Shown: positions 1 to 9,623 of the stretch, piece after piece
Layout of the letters: each line of letters begins with the position of its first letter
Position numbering within the stretch: position 1 is the first letter of the stretch
Source of the DNA: SPCO01 sp964579825
GTDB lineage: Bacteria; Chloroflexota; Limnocylindria; Limnocylindrales; CSP1-4
Reading direction: 5' to 3'
Length of the DNA: 63,565 nucleotides
Assembly: GCA_964579825.1 (NCBI GenBank)
Contig: CAZOHT010000022.1
Coordinates: 1-63,565 of the forward strand
Notes under the pieces: model-generated
The model's input: the letters and a program-made list of their open reading frames with translations, nothing else
Databases searched by the model: none
What the model was told of the DNA's origin: nothing
Made by a program: the position numbers and the translations under genes

Positions 1-41
1 AGGCCGCTCACCGGCCATCCCCAGAAGGACCGACCCGCGAC

Positions 42-1472
<1,431 letters not shown>

Positions 1473-1498
1473 TCGGATCCCGGGTCAGCCCGACGGCC

Positions 1499-1879
1499 TC
1501 AGCCCCGGCGGTCCTTCGAACCGCGCCGACGCCGGATCTCGACGCCTGCGTAATCGAGCGGTCCGCCGAGCTGCACGGCGGGCTTGCGGACCCGGACGCA
1601 GACCTCGTCGACGTCGAAGTCGGCCAGGAGTTCGTGGCTGATCGCCTCGGCGATCGCCTCGAGCAGTCGGTACGTCGTCGATTCCACGATGGCGCGGACC
1701 TTCTCGTACACCGCGCCGTAGTCGACCGACTTCGTCAGGTCGTCGTCGACGCCCGCCGGCTGCAGGTTGCGGATCAGCTCGACGTCGACTTCGAACGGCT
1801 GGGTCGCCAGCAGTTCATGGTCGTAGTAGCCGTGGCGACCCTGGAATCGCATGTTCGCCAGGACGATCCGATCGCTCAC
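1499..1879 (-). CDS. folB: dihydroneopterin aldolase
   Basis: 126 residues, normal for FolB. It converts 7,8-dihydroneopterin to 6-hydroxymethyl-dihydropterin plus glycolaldehyde in folate synthesis. The family signature is present: an N-terminal RIVLANMRFQGRHGYY block (the F-x-G-x-H-G motif), a central SVDYGAVYE block with the conserved Tyr and Glu, and a C-terminal VRVRKP strand. The start is GTG at 1879, only 8 nt after the folP stop, so this is the last gene of the four-gene folate operon. The AGAGGG just upstream of the start can act as a weak ribosome-binding site. The C-terminus is Arg-rich and may be disordered. Confidence 0.93.
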   Translation of the reverse strand: MSDRIVLANMRFQGRHGYYDHELLATQPFEVDVELIRNLQPAGVDDDLTKSVDYGAVYEKVRAIVESTTYRLLEAIAEAISHELLADFDVDEVCVRVRKPAVQLGGPLDYAGVEIRRRRGSKDRRG

Positions 1880-1887
1880 AGGTCCCT

Positions 1888-2745
1888 CTAGCTGTCCGGA
1901 TCAGGGTGCCACGTGCCGCGCACGACCGCGTCGGTCAGGCGAGCCGCACGGACGTTGGCCTGGACGTCGTGGACGCGCACGACGTCGGCGCCGCCGGCGA
2001 TCCCGAGGGTCGTCGTGGCGATGGTCGCCTCCAGCCGCTGGTCCGCGGGCAGGTCCAGGACCTTGCCGAGGGTGGACTTCCGACTCGCGCCCAGCAGGAT
2101 GGGCCGCTGGACGGCTCGAAGCGACGCCAGGTCGCGCAGGAGGGTCAGGTTGTGCTCGGCCGTCTTGCCGAACCCGAACCCGGGATCGACGATCACGGCC
2201 TCCCTGGGGACGCCCAGGCGGACCGCGCGATCCACGGCGGCGACGAGGTCAGCCACGACGTCGGCCATCAGGTCGTCGTAGACCGGCTCGATCCGGTTGT
2301 GCATGATCACGAGCGGGACGTGCCGGACCCCGGCCAGCCGGGCGAGCGAGTCGTCCGGGCCGACCCCCCAGACATCGTTGATGAGGTCGGCGCCGGCCCC
2401 GATCGCGGCGTCGGCCACGGCGATCTTCGTCGTGTCCACGCTGATAGGAGTCCCGGGCAGGGCTGCCCGCACGGCCGCGATGACCGGGACGACCCGCTCG
2501 ATCTCGTCGGCGGCATCGACCGGGGCATGTCCGGGCCGCGTGGATTCGCCACCGACATCGAGGATGTCGGCGCCCTCCGCGACCATCCGGCGGGCTGCGG
2601 CGACCGCGGTCGCGACGGGGTCGCCGCCCGCCAGGAGGCCATCGCCGGAGAACGAGTCCGGCGTCACGTTCAGGATCCCCATGACGTAGGTCCGCTCGCC
2701 CCAGGCGAACGTGGCGGGCCCGATCCGGGTCGTGGCGACCGTCAT
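1888..2745 (-). CDS. folP: dihydropteroate synthase
   Basis: 285 residues, the usual size. It condenses hydroxymethyl-dihydropterin pyrophosphate with p-aminobenzoate. The pterin-binding barrel signatures are clear: NVTPDSFSGDG at residues 26-36, DVGGESTRPG, an SVDTTK strand, and the C-terminal GASRKS loop. I placed the start at the ATG at 2745, because its codon overlaps the folC stop in an ATGA arrangement and because the conserved domain begins right after it; the frame stays open further upstream but only as an antisense shadow of folC. Translational coupling with folC is likely. It is the target class of sulfonamides. Confidence 0.95.
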   Translation of the reverse strand: MTVATTRIGPATFAWGERTYVMGILNVTPDSFSGDGLLAGGDPVATAVAAARRMVAEGADILDVGGESTRPGHAPVDAADEIERVVPVIAAVRAALPGTPISVDTTKIAVADAAIGAGADLINDVWGVGPDDSLARLAGVRHVPLVIMHNRIEPVYDDLMADVVADLVAAVDRAVRLGVPREAVIVDPGFGFGKTAEHNLTLLRDLASLRAVQRPILLGASRKSTLGKVLDLPADQRLEATIATTTLGIAGGADVVRVHDVQANVRAARLTDAVVRGTWHPDPDS

Positions 2746-4067
2746 GCGTCCGTGTCCCCGAGCAACAGGCCGCGGATCGCGCCGACCAGGTAGAGCGAGC
2801 CGGCGACCACGATCGGGCCCGTGGCGACCTCCGTCGCCCTTCGATGGCCATCGGCGACGGATCGTTCGACCAGGACGTGACGTGGGCCACCGGGTGCGGC
2901 GTCCCAGAGCGCTCCGAGGGCATCGGCCGGAAGCGCGCGCGGCACGTCGAGCGTGGTACAGACGATGGTGGCCCCGCGCATGGCGCCGGCCCGCGAGAGC
3001 GCGGCGACCACTCCGGCGACGTCCTTGTCCGCCATCGAGGCGGTCAGCACGGTGACGGGCCCAGGCGTGAGGAACGGTGCCAGGTCGTCCAGGGCCTCGG
3101 CCAACGCTGCCGCCCCGGCCGGGTTGTGGGCGCCGTCCAGCACCCACTCGTGACCGTCGACGTCCAGGCGCTCCAGGCGCCCGGGCCAGGTGACGCTCGC
3201 GTAGCCGGCCCGGCGTGCGTCATCGTCGACCCGGGCGATGCCCGCCGCGTCGAGCGCGTCGAGCAGCGCGTCAGCGACCGCGGCGTTGGCCGCCTGGTGC
3301 CGGCCCCGCAGCCCGACCCGCGTCGGACCGAGCCGGCCGAGGTCCACCTCGATCCCATCCCGATCCCAGCCGAGGAGCGGCGCCGGCCCGACCTCGGTGA
3401 GCGGGACGCCGAGGCGCCGTGCGCGGCGCCGGATGACCGCGAGCGCGTCCCCCTGGGCCCCGGTCACGGCGCGGTCGCCGCGCTCGATGATGGCCGCCTT
3501 CTCTCGGGCGATCGCGGTCACCGTCGCGCCGAGCCGGTCCTGGTGGTCGAGGTCGACGTTGGTGACGACGGCCACGCCACCGTCCCAGGCATGGGTCGCG
3601 TCGAGGCGACCGCCGAGCCCCACTTCGACGAGGGCGACATCGAGCGTCTCCTCGGCGAACCAGCGGAAGATGACGGCGGTCAGGATCTCGAACTCGGTCG
3701 GCTCGCCGAGGCGGGCCGGCACCCGATCGACCGCCTCGAGGACCTCGCCGACGAGCCGGGCGAAGGTCGCCTCCGACACGGGTCGACCGTCCACGACCAG
3801 GCGCTCCCGGTACGACACCAGATGCGGCTTGGGCGTCTCGCCGACGCGGTGACCGGCCGCGCGCAGCGCGGCCCCGGCCAGGGCCAGGACGCTGCCCTTC
3901 CCGTTGGTCCCGGCCACCAGCGCCCCGCGCAGGCCCAGCTGCGGGTCGCCCAGCTCGTGCAGGAGGGCCCGGACGCGGCCCAGACCCAGATGGACGCCGT
4001 ATCGACCGCGTTCGGCGATGGCCTCCAGGGCCTGCGCATACGTGAGCGGAGTCGCGATGACCGTCAC
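2742..4067 (-). CDS. folC: folylpolyglutamate synthase / dihydrofolate synthase
   Basis: 441 residues. This Mur-ligase-family enzyme adds glutamate to dihydropteroate and to folates using ATP. The P-loop GTNGKGS is at residues 53-59. The HLVSYRERL region follows, then the Mg-binding segment around DLDHQDRLG, and the C-terminal domain carries GAHNPAG. The start is GTG at 4067, which overlaps the TGA of the upstream cysteine protein gene (GTGA); the stop overlaps folP (ATGA). This very tight packing suggests one transcript and coupled translation. Whether both dihydrofolate synthase and polyglutamylation activities are present cannot be read from sequence alone. Confidence 0.94.
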   Translation of the reverse strand: MTVIATPLTYAQALEAIAERGRYGVHLGLGRVRALLHELGDPQLGLRGALVAGTNGKGSVLALAGAALRAAGHRVGETPKPHLVSYRERLVVDGRPVSEATFARLVGEVLEAVDRVPARLGEPTEFEILTAVIFRWFAEETLDVALVEVGLGGRLDATHAWDGGVAVVTNVDLDHQDRLGATVTAIAREKAAIIERGDRAVTGAQGDALAVIRRRARRLGVPLTEVGPAPLLGWDRDGIEVDLGRLGPTRVGLRGRHQAANAAVADALLDALDAAGIARVDDDARRAGYASVTWPGRLERLDVDGHEWVLDGAHNPAGAAALAEALDDLAPFLTPGPVTVLTASMADKDVAGVVAALSRAGAMRGATIVCTTLDVPRALPADALGALWDAAPGGPRHVLVERSVADGHRRATEVATGPIVVAGSLYLVGAIRGLLLGDTDA

Positions 4068-4327
4068 TCCCGGGTCAGTTCGTCCTCGTAGAAGACGCAC
4101 TGGTTGAAGCGCGGCGTCAGGCAGACGTCGTTGACGAAGCCCTGGTCCATATGGACCCCGCCACGCAGCTGGCAGCGCGAGATGTTCGAGTCCTGGCGGA
4201 TGAGCGCCTTGAGCAGGTGAGGCGCCTGGATCGGGATCGCGCCGCGTGACCCGGTCATGTAGAAGTGCGGGCAGACGTTGCGTCGCAGGTTCGGCAACCC
4301 GAACCCCGGCCGGGGCGCGGACGACAT
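4064..4327 (-). CDS. small four-cysteine protein heading the folate operon
   Basis: 87 residues if translation begins at the ATG at 4327, which has a GGGAG Shine-Dalgarno 8 nt upstream. An in-frame ATG at 4345 and another near 4483 would lengthen it with low-complexity sequence. It has no transmembrane segment or signal peptide. Four cysteines stand out (C19 in a CPHFY motif, C52, C69, C77) with several aromatic and His residues nearby, which looks like a metal or Fe-S site. I do not recognise the family. Its stop codon overlaps the folC start (GTGA), so it is made together with folC, folP and folB. Its role in folate metabolism is only suggested by position. Confidence 0.6.
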   Translation of the reverse strand: MSSAPRPGFGLPNLRRNVCPHFYMTGSRGAIPIQAPHLLKALIRQDSNISRCQLRGGVHMDQGFVNDVCLTPRFNQCVFYEDELTRE

Positions 4328-4664
4328 CGCCGCCGCTCCCGACATCGAGCGTCCGGCGGCGGGCGCCGGGGCCACGCGCGCGATCGGGCCGAGGCCGAAC
4401 GCGGGGCGCCCGGTCGCGCCGCTCGACGATCGTCCCGCCCGCTGATCCCGTCCGCCGCGCGGATCGCGTTGATGCAACTCCATCCCTCGAGTGCGAAGCG
4501 CGAGGGGCGGTCTCGCCGCTCGTGCCGACCGCGCCAGAGTACAACGCACCACGCCGTTCCGACACGGCGCGACGCTTGCGCCGGCGGGTCCCGCGTGTCG
4601 ACCGGACGACGGTCGGTCGTGGTCGCGTTCGTGTCCTGGCGCGACCCGTGCGACAATCCGTCCG
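4328..4664. promoter_or_regulatory. divergent intergenic region between folate operon and secreted-protein gene
   Basis: On the plus strand a GACAAT box (4652-4657) lies 7 nt before the ATG at 4665, the spacing expected of a leaderless transcript. On the minus strand a TACTCT-like box near 4540 could drive the folate operon, which would give it a long leader. The rest shows open frames but no recognisable protein. Confidence 0.4.
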
Positions 4665-5858
4665 ATGACGACCCGGCGCGGCGCTCGGCCGAACCACGTT
4701 CGCCCCCGACCCCCGGTCGGTTCCCGACCGACCACGACGCGGGTCCGGACCCCGTCCCCGTCGCCCGGTCGCCTGTCCACCCACCGGCCGATCGAGCGTG
4801 GCGGGATGCCGCTCATCGGTCGCCTCATCATGGCCTTCGCCCTGGTCGCCCTGGGCCTTGGCGTGCTGTACGTCGGCATGAGCGGGATCGGCAAGGTCGT
4901 CGGGGCGGTCGGATCCACGGTCGGTGGCTTCGTCGCCGGCGTCACCGCCACCGCGACACCCGTCGCGTCCGTCCTGCCGATCAGCGACGCCCCGCTCATC
5001 GAGGCGCCCGAGGAGCCGTACACGACCGCCGACTCGGTCGACCTCGTGATCACCGTCCCGAGCGACCTGGCCGGCGACGCGGACTACCGCCTCCGGATCT
5101 ACCTCGCGCTCAAGGACCAGGCCCCCGCCCCGATCGACGAGGTCGCCATCGCGGCCACGCCGACGACCATCGTGCCGGTCGCCCTGACCAAGGGCGTCAA
5201 CGACTTCACGGTCACCATCGTCGGCCCGAGCGGCGAGTCCGAGCCATCCGCCGTGGCGCGCTTCTTCCAGGATCAGGTCCCACCCAAGATCACCATCGAG
5301 TCGCCCAAGAACGGCGCCATCGTCAACCGCAAGGCGGTCGTGATCACGGGCAAGACCCAGGGCCGCTCCACCCTGATCGCCCGGAATGCCGCCAACGGCG
5401 CCTCCATCACCGGCGATGCGCTGACCGATGGGACGTTCAGCCTGACCCTGGCGATCACCGCGGGCGTCAACAGGATCACCATCGACGGCACGGATCCCGC
5501 GGGCAACACCGCCCAGGTCGAGCTCACCGTCAAGCGCGGCACGGGCAAGCTGATCGTCTCGCTCTCGGCCTCGTCGTACCAGATAAAGCGGAGCTCGCTC
5601 CCGGAGAGCATCCGGTTGAGCTGCCTGGCGAACGATCCCGACGGCCGCCCACTGGCCGGCGCCGCCGTCACGTTCACGCTGTCGATCCCGGGGATGCAGA
5701 CGGTCACGATGGACGGCACGACGTCCGCCAACGGGACGGCGACATTCAAGACGACGATCCCGAAGGGTGCCGACCTGGGCCAGGGCAGCGCCACGGTGCT
5801 GGTCTCGAGCGACGAGTTCGGCTCGGCCCAGGACTACACGGTCATCACGATCAAGTAG
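4665..5858 (+). CDS. membrane-anchored extracellular protein with Ig-like/Big repeats
   Basis: 397 residues. A basic, Pro/Arg-rich cytoplasmic tail (1-47) precedes a hydrophobic segment (about 50-85, ending in a GxxxG-rich stretch), and the rest is extracellular beta-sandwich sequence. At least three repeats are visible: one around 125-205, one starting at PPKITIESPKNGAIV, and a third with the DPDGRPLAGAAVTFTL pattern typical of bacterial Ig-like (Big) domains. The role is probably structural or adhesive on the cell surface; no enzyme motif is visible. The start was chosen because the ATG at 4665 lies 7 nt after a GACAAT -10-like box. It is divergent from the folate operon and upstream of a zinc-ribbon gene. 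Confidence 0.75.
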   Translation: MTTRRGARPNHVRPRPPVGSRPTTTRVRTPSPSPGRLSTHRPIERGGMPLIGRLIMAFALVALGLGVLYVGMSGIGKVVGAVGSTVGGFVAGVTATATPVASVLPISDAPLIEAPEEPYTTADSVDLVITVPSDLAGDADYRLRIYLALKDQAPAPIDEVAIAATPTTIVPVALTKGVNDFTVTIVGPSGESEPSAVARFFQDQVPPKITIESPKNGAIVNRKAVVITGKTQGRSTLIARNAANGASITGDALTDGTFSLTLAITAGVNRITIDGTDPAGNTAQVELTVKRGTGKLIVSLSASSYQIKRSSLPESIRLSCLANDPDGRPLAGAAVTFTLSIPGMQTVTMDGTTSANGTATFKTTIPKGADLGQGSATVLVSSDEFGSAQDYTVITIK

Positions 5859-5898
5859 CCGGTTCGACAGGCGCCGGACTCGCAGCTACCATCCGCGC

Positions 5899-6318
5899 AT
5901 GGCGATGTGGCGCTGTCCACACTGCGGCACCCCCCAGGCGGAGACGGCCCGCTGCTGGGTCTGCCGGCGTTCCAGTACGTCGTGCGGCACGTGTCGCCAC
6001 TTCCGCGCCTCGGTCGCGGCCAAGATGGGCTACTGCGGCCTCGATCGCCAGCGCGCGCCGCTGAGCGGCGATGAGATCCGCGCCTGCTGGGAGTCCGGGC
6101 CGGACGTCGCGGACCCGACCGCCGGTCACGCGATCCGGCCCTCGGCCCTCCCACCGCTGCGAACGCCCGTTCCACGGCGGGACTTCATCGAGGTCCGGTC
6201 GACCGCCGAGCTGTCCGCCAAGCCCGCCGAGGAGCGCATCGAGCCGCCGGCCGACCTGGGACCGGCGCCCATCGTCAGCGCGCCCCGCTGGAGCCTCTGG
6301 GAGGACGCCGAGGTCTGA
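5899..6318 (+). CDS. double zinc-ribbon cytoplasmic protein
   Basis: 139 residues. The N-terminal half contains two four-cysteine clusters: C6/C9/C19/C22 (a classic zinc ribbon, CPHC...CWVC) and C29/C32/C46/C63 (CGTC...YC...C). The C-terminal half is Pro-rich and acidic, without predicted structure. There is no signal peptide, so it should act in the cytoplasm, perhaps as a nucleic-acid or protein-binding adaptor; no catalytic residue is visible. The start at 5899 is supported by a TACCAT box (5887-5892) only 6 nt upstream, the leaderless arrangement seen at many genes here. I do not recognise a named family. Confidence 0.7.
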   Translation: MAMWRCPHCGTPQAETARCWVCRRSSTSCGTCRHFRASVAAKMGYCGLDRQRAPLSGDEIRACWESGPDVADPTAGHAIRPSALPPLRTPVPRRDFIEVRSTAELSAKPAEERIEPPADLGPAPIVSAPRWSLWEDAEV

Positions 6319-6342
6319 CGCCGGGCGCGGCGCCGCCTGAGG

Positions 6343-8019
6343 CTAGGGTGACGGGGTCGGCGTGTCGCTCGGGGTGGGCGTCGGCGTCGGGGTCGGTGTC
6401 GGGGTCGGCGGTGGGGTCGGTGTCGGGGTCGGCGGTGGGGTCGGTGTCGGGGTCGGACTGGGTGTCGGACTCGGTGTCGGACTCGGTGTCGGTTCGGGTC
6501 CCTTCGACAGGACGTAATCGACCGCGGTCGCCTTGGCGACGACGACCCCGGCCGCCGGGCTCTGCGAGATGACCGTCCCGATCGGGACGAGCGGGTCGAA
6601 GGCTTCGCTGCGAAGGCCGATGGACAGGCCCGCATCCGCGATCGCCTGGACGGCCTGCTGCTCCGTCAGCGTGCGCAGGTCCGGGACCGGGACGGTGCCC
6701 AGGCCCGCGGCCACGACGACATCGACCGAGCCGCCGGCCTTGACCGTGCCCCCGACGGGTGGGTCCTGCGCGAGGATCGTCCCCACCGGCTGATCCGATT
6801 CCTCGGCTGTCGAGATCAGGGTGATCCCGAGGCCATCGGCCGTCCGGGTCGCGTCGGCGATCATCAGGCCGACGAAGTTCGGGACGGTCACGTCGGGTTC
6901 CGGCTCATCGCCGCTGCCGCCGGACGCGAGCTGGAAGACGAGATAGGCGATGACCGCGAGCAGGGCGATCGCGAGCAGCCCCGCGATCCAGACGACCGGC
7001 CCGGGGCCGCGATCGTCCGGACGATCGTCGATCGGTGGCGGCGCGACGGGGGCTGGCGTTCGGGCGGGGGCGGTCGCGTAGGCGTCGTCGGCGTAGGGGA
7101 TGGCGCCGGGGTTCGCGTTGGCGACCCCGCTCGCCGCGGCGACGGTCGCGGCGGCACCGAGACCGGCGGCACCCGCGGCACCCAGGCCGGCCGCGCCCGG
7201 GTCCAGGGTCGCATCGAGGGCGTCGGCCATCGCCGCGGCCGACGAGAACCGGCCGGACGGCTCGGGCGCGAGCGCCTTGCGGGTGATCGCGGCGAGGTCC
7301 GGTGGCACGCTGGCTCGCACGAGCGACGGATCCGGGACCGGGCCGGACAGGCGGGCGATCCCGACCGCCGCGGCGCTGTCGCCCTCGTACGGCCGGACCC
7401 CCGTGAGCATCTCGTACAGGACGATGCCGAGCGAGTAGATGTCGGAGGACGCCGTGGCCGCCTCACCGCGGGCCTGTTCCGGGCTGAAGTAGTGGACCGA
7501 CCCCATCGTCGTCCCGGGCAGGGTCAGCTGCGCTTCCGCGATGGCCCGGGCGATCCCGAAGTCGGCGACCTTCACCTGGCCGTCACGGCCGATCAGGATG
7601 TTGCCGGGCTTCACGTCGCGGTGGACGAGGCCGGCGGCGTGGGCGGCGGCGAGCGCGCGAGCCACGGCGGATCCGATCCGGGCCACCTGGCGCGGCGGGA
7701 GGGCCCCACTGCTCTTGAGGATGGTCGCCAGGTCCTCCCCGTCGACCAGCTCCATGACGATGTACGGGCCGGACGCGTCGGCCCCGTAGTCGTACACGGT
7801 GACGACGTTCGGGTGGCTCAGCGACGCGGCGGCCTGCGCCTCCTGGCGGAACCGCGAGGAGAAGTCGGGGTCGCGCAGGTACTCGGAGCGGAGCAGCTTG
7901 ACCGCCACGTCCCGACCCAGCTGGGTGTCCACGGCCCGGAAGATGGTGGCCATGCCGCCCTGCCCGAGCAGTTCGATCAGTCGGTATCGACCGCCGAGGG
8001 TGTCCCCGATCTCCGCCAC
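6343..8019 (-). CDS. PASTA-domain serine/threonine protein kinase (PknB type)
   Basis: 558 residues. The cytoplasmic kinase domain (about 11-270) has the glycine loop, Lys41 in VAVK, the catalytic HRDVKPGN at 133-140 and DFG at 153-155. An Ala/Pro-rich juxtamembrane linker and one transmembrane helix (about 345-367) follow, then two extracellular PASTA repeats (beginning VPNFVG and VPDLR) and a long Thr-Pro/Ser-Pro tail. Family members sense cell-wall precursors through PASTA and phosphorylate division, wall and translation proteins. The start is GTG at 8019 with a GAGGTGAG ribosome-binding site, and a TACGAT box at 8071-8076 gives a leader of about 45 nt. The Pro-rich tail probably spans the wall. 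Confidence 0.94.
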   Translation of the reverse strand: MAEIGDTLGGRYRLIELLGQGGMATIFRAVDTQLGRDVAVKLLRSEYLRDPDFSSRFRQEAQAAASLSHPNVVTVYDYGADASGPYIVMELVDGEDLATILKSSGALPPRQVARIGSAVARALAAAHAAGLVHRDVKPGNILIGRDGQVKVADFGIARAIAEAQLTLPGTTMGSVHYFSPEQARGEAATASSDIYSLGIVLYEMLTGVRPYEGDSAAAVGIARLSGPVPDPSLVRASVPPDLAAITRKALAPEPSGRFSSAAAMADALDATLDPGAAGLGAAGAAGLGAAATVAAASGVANANPGAIPYADDAYATAPARTPAPVAPPPIDDRPDDRGPGPVVWIAGLLAIALLAVIAYLVFQLASGGSGDEPEPDVTVPNFVGLMIADATRTADGLGITLISTAEESDQPVGTILAQDPPVGGTVKAGGSVDVVVAAGLGTVPVPDLRTLTEQQAVQAIADAGLSIGLRSEAFDPLVPIGTVISQSPAAGVVVAKATAVDYVLSKGPEPTPSPTPSPTPSPTPTPTPPPTPTPTPPPTPTPTPTPTPTPSDTPTPSP

Positions 8020-8102
8020 GTCCAGCTCACCTCATCCAGGAGCGACCGGCGTTCGGCCGGGCGTCGCGGCATCGTACCGCACCGAGCGTCTGGCGCTCAC
8101 AC

Positions 8103-8981
8103 TCAGAGCTGGAGGCCCGCCAGGTAGGCTCGGAACTCGGTCGCCAGGTCCGGCCGCTGGAGGGCCAGTTCCACCGACGCCTTCAGCCAGCCCATGGTGG
8201 TCCCGGCGTCGTAGCGGGTCCCCTCGAACTCGTAGCCGTAGACGTGCTGCTCTTCCATGAGCGCGGCGATCGCATCCGTCAGCTGGATCTCGCCGCCGGC
8301 GCCGCGCTGGGTCTGCTCCAGCTTGTCGAAGATCTTCGGGGTCAGGACGTATCGCCCGATGATCCCCAGATCCGACGGCGCGTCGGCGGGGGCCGGCTTC
8401 TCGACGAGTGCCGTGACGCGGTGGAGCCGGCCATGGTCCAGCGGATCCTGGCTCGCCTCGGCGCCGATGACCCCGTACCGTCCGGTCTCCTCGTGGGGGA
8501 CCTCCATGACCGCGACGACCGAGGCGTGGGTCTGGTTGTACACGTGGATCAGTTGGCCGATGCAGGGCCGATCGCCGACGACGACGTCGTCCGGAAGGAT
8601 GACCGCGAACGGCTCGTGGCCGATGAGGTCCTTGGCCATCAGCACGGCATGCCCGAGCCCCAGCTGCTCCTTCTGGCGGACGTAGGCCACCTGGGCCAGG
8701 TCGCTGATGTGGCGGACCTGCCGGAGCATCTCGATGTCGCCCTTCTCCTCGAGCAGGTGCTCGAGCTCGTAGGAGAGGTCGAAGTGGTCCTCGATGGCCC
8801 GCTTCTGGCTCGAGGTGACGATGATGACCTGCTCGATGCCCGCGGCGACCGCCTCCTCGACCGCGTACTGGATGATCGGCTTGTCGACGAGCGGGAGCAT
8901 CTCCTTGGGCTGTGCCTTGGTGGCCGGCAGGAACCGGGTACCCCACCCTGCGGCGGGGAAGACAGCCTTGCGAACGCGCAT
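8103..8981 (-). CDS. galU: UTP-glucose-1-phosphate uridylyltransferase
   Basis: 292 residues, typical for bacterial GalU. It makes UDP-glucose from UTP and glucose-1-phosphate for polysaccharide and glycolipid synthesis. The nucleotidyltransferase signature AAGWGTRFLPATK is at residues 10-22, followed by PKEMLP, the metal-binding ILPDD strand, a VEKPAP segment and GGEIQLTDA. The start is the ATG at 8981, where homology begins, with GAGG just upstream; the frame continues upstream without homology. A TATACT box at 9018-9023 fits a leader of about 30 nt. Confidence 0.96.
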   Translation of the reverse strand: MRVRKAVFPAAGWGTRFLPATKAQPKEMLPLVDKPIIQYAVEEAVAAGIEQVIIVTSSQKRAIEDHFDLSYELEHLLEEKGDIEMLRQVRHISDLAQVAYVRQKEQLGLGHAVLMAKDLIGHEPFAVILPDDVVVGDRPCIGQLIHVYNQTHASVVAVMEVPHEETGRYGVIGAEASQDPLDHGRLHRVTALVEKPAPADAPSDLGIIGRYVLTPKIFDKLEQTQRGAGGEIQLTDAIAALMEEQHVYGYEFEGTRYDAGTTMGWLKASVELALQRPDLATEFRAYLAGLQL

Positions 8982-9017
8982 GCGACCTCGGGGATGGCGG
9001 TTGGGCGGGACCCTGCG

Positions 9018-9023
9018 AGTATA
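9018..9023 (-). promoter_or_regulatory. galU -10 box
   Basis: TATACT on the minus strand, 37 nt before the galU start; one of the best -10 matches in the window. No clear -35 is visible. Confidence 0.5.
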
Positions 9024-9089
9024 CCCGAGGGCCCCCGGCAACCCGGCGGAACGGACCTGGGCAGGGTCGCTCGAGTGGATCGGCGGAGC

Positions 9090-9590
9090 CACCGACCGCT
9101 GGCTCTCAGCCAGCGAGTTGGGACGCGATGGGTCGTGAGCGGGCCGCTCGCCGGCTCTCAGCCCGCGAAATGGGACGCGAAGGGTCGTGAGCGGGCCGCT
9201 CGCCGGCTCTCAGCCAGCGCCACGAGGATCGACGGATCCAGGATCGTTCCCACCACTGGCTCTGAGCCAGCACCTGGACCAGCTAGGCCCGTCGAGGCCC
9301 GAGATCACTGGCTCTGAGCCAGCACCTGGACCAGCTAGGCCCGTCGATGCCCGAGATCACTGGCTCTGAGCCAGCACCTGGACCGCCCGGCGTCGAGACC
9401 GATNNNNNNNNNNNNNNNNNNNNNNNNNNNNNNNNNNNNNNNNNNNNNNNNNNNNNNNNNNNNNNNNNNNNNNNNNNNNNNNNNNNNNNNNNNNNNNNNN
9501 NNNGGCCCGAGATCACTGGCTCTGAGCCAGCACCTGGACCGCCCGGCGTCGAGACCGATGAGATCGCTGGCTCAGAGCAGGCAGGGTCGC
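9090..9590. repeat. 52-bp tandem array with palindromic GGCTCTsAGCC core
   Basis: The core GGCTCTCAGCC or GGCTCTGAGCC begins at 9101, 9153, 9205, 9258, 9310, 9362, then after the gap at 9518 and, in a degenerate form, at 9569: steps of 52, 52, 53, 52 and 52, then 51. In the B units the core extends to a perfect 15-bp palindrome, CTGGCTCTGAGCCAG. Two sub-families exist: three A units (flank GGGACGCGA..GGGTCGTGAGCGGG) and B units (flank CACCTGGACC..CCCGAGATCA). The array lies between galU and a hydrolase gene, encodes no recognisable protein, and breaks the assembly, so its real copy number is unknown. Confidence 0.85.
9404..9503. other. assembly gap (100 N) inside the tandem array
   Basis: Exactly 100 N. 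The 55 bp before it (9349-9403) are identical to 9505-9559 after it, so the flank is either a k-mer overlap artefact or another array unit. Distances across the gap are not reliable. Confidence 0.97.
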
Positions 9591-9623
9591 CTGCCAGCGC
9601 GTCGCAGCCAGGATGGCGCCGGA

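Noticed and set aside
9090..9590. Possible CRISPR array (short palindromic repeats at even spacing)
   Set aside because: The sequences between the cores are themselves repeated in adjacent units, and no cas genes are near; it is a tandem repeat, not repeat-spacer DNA.
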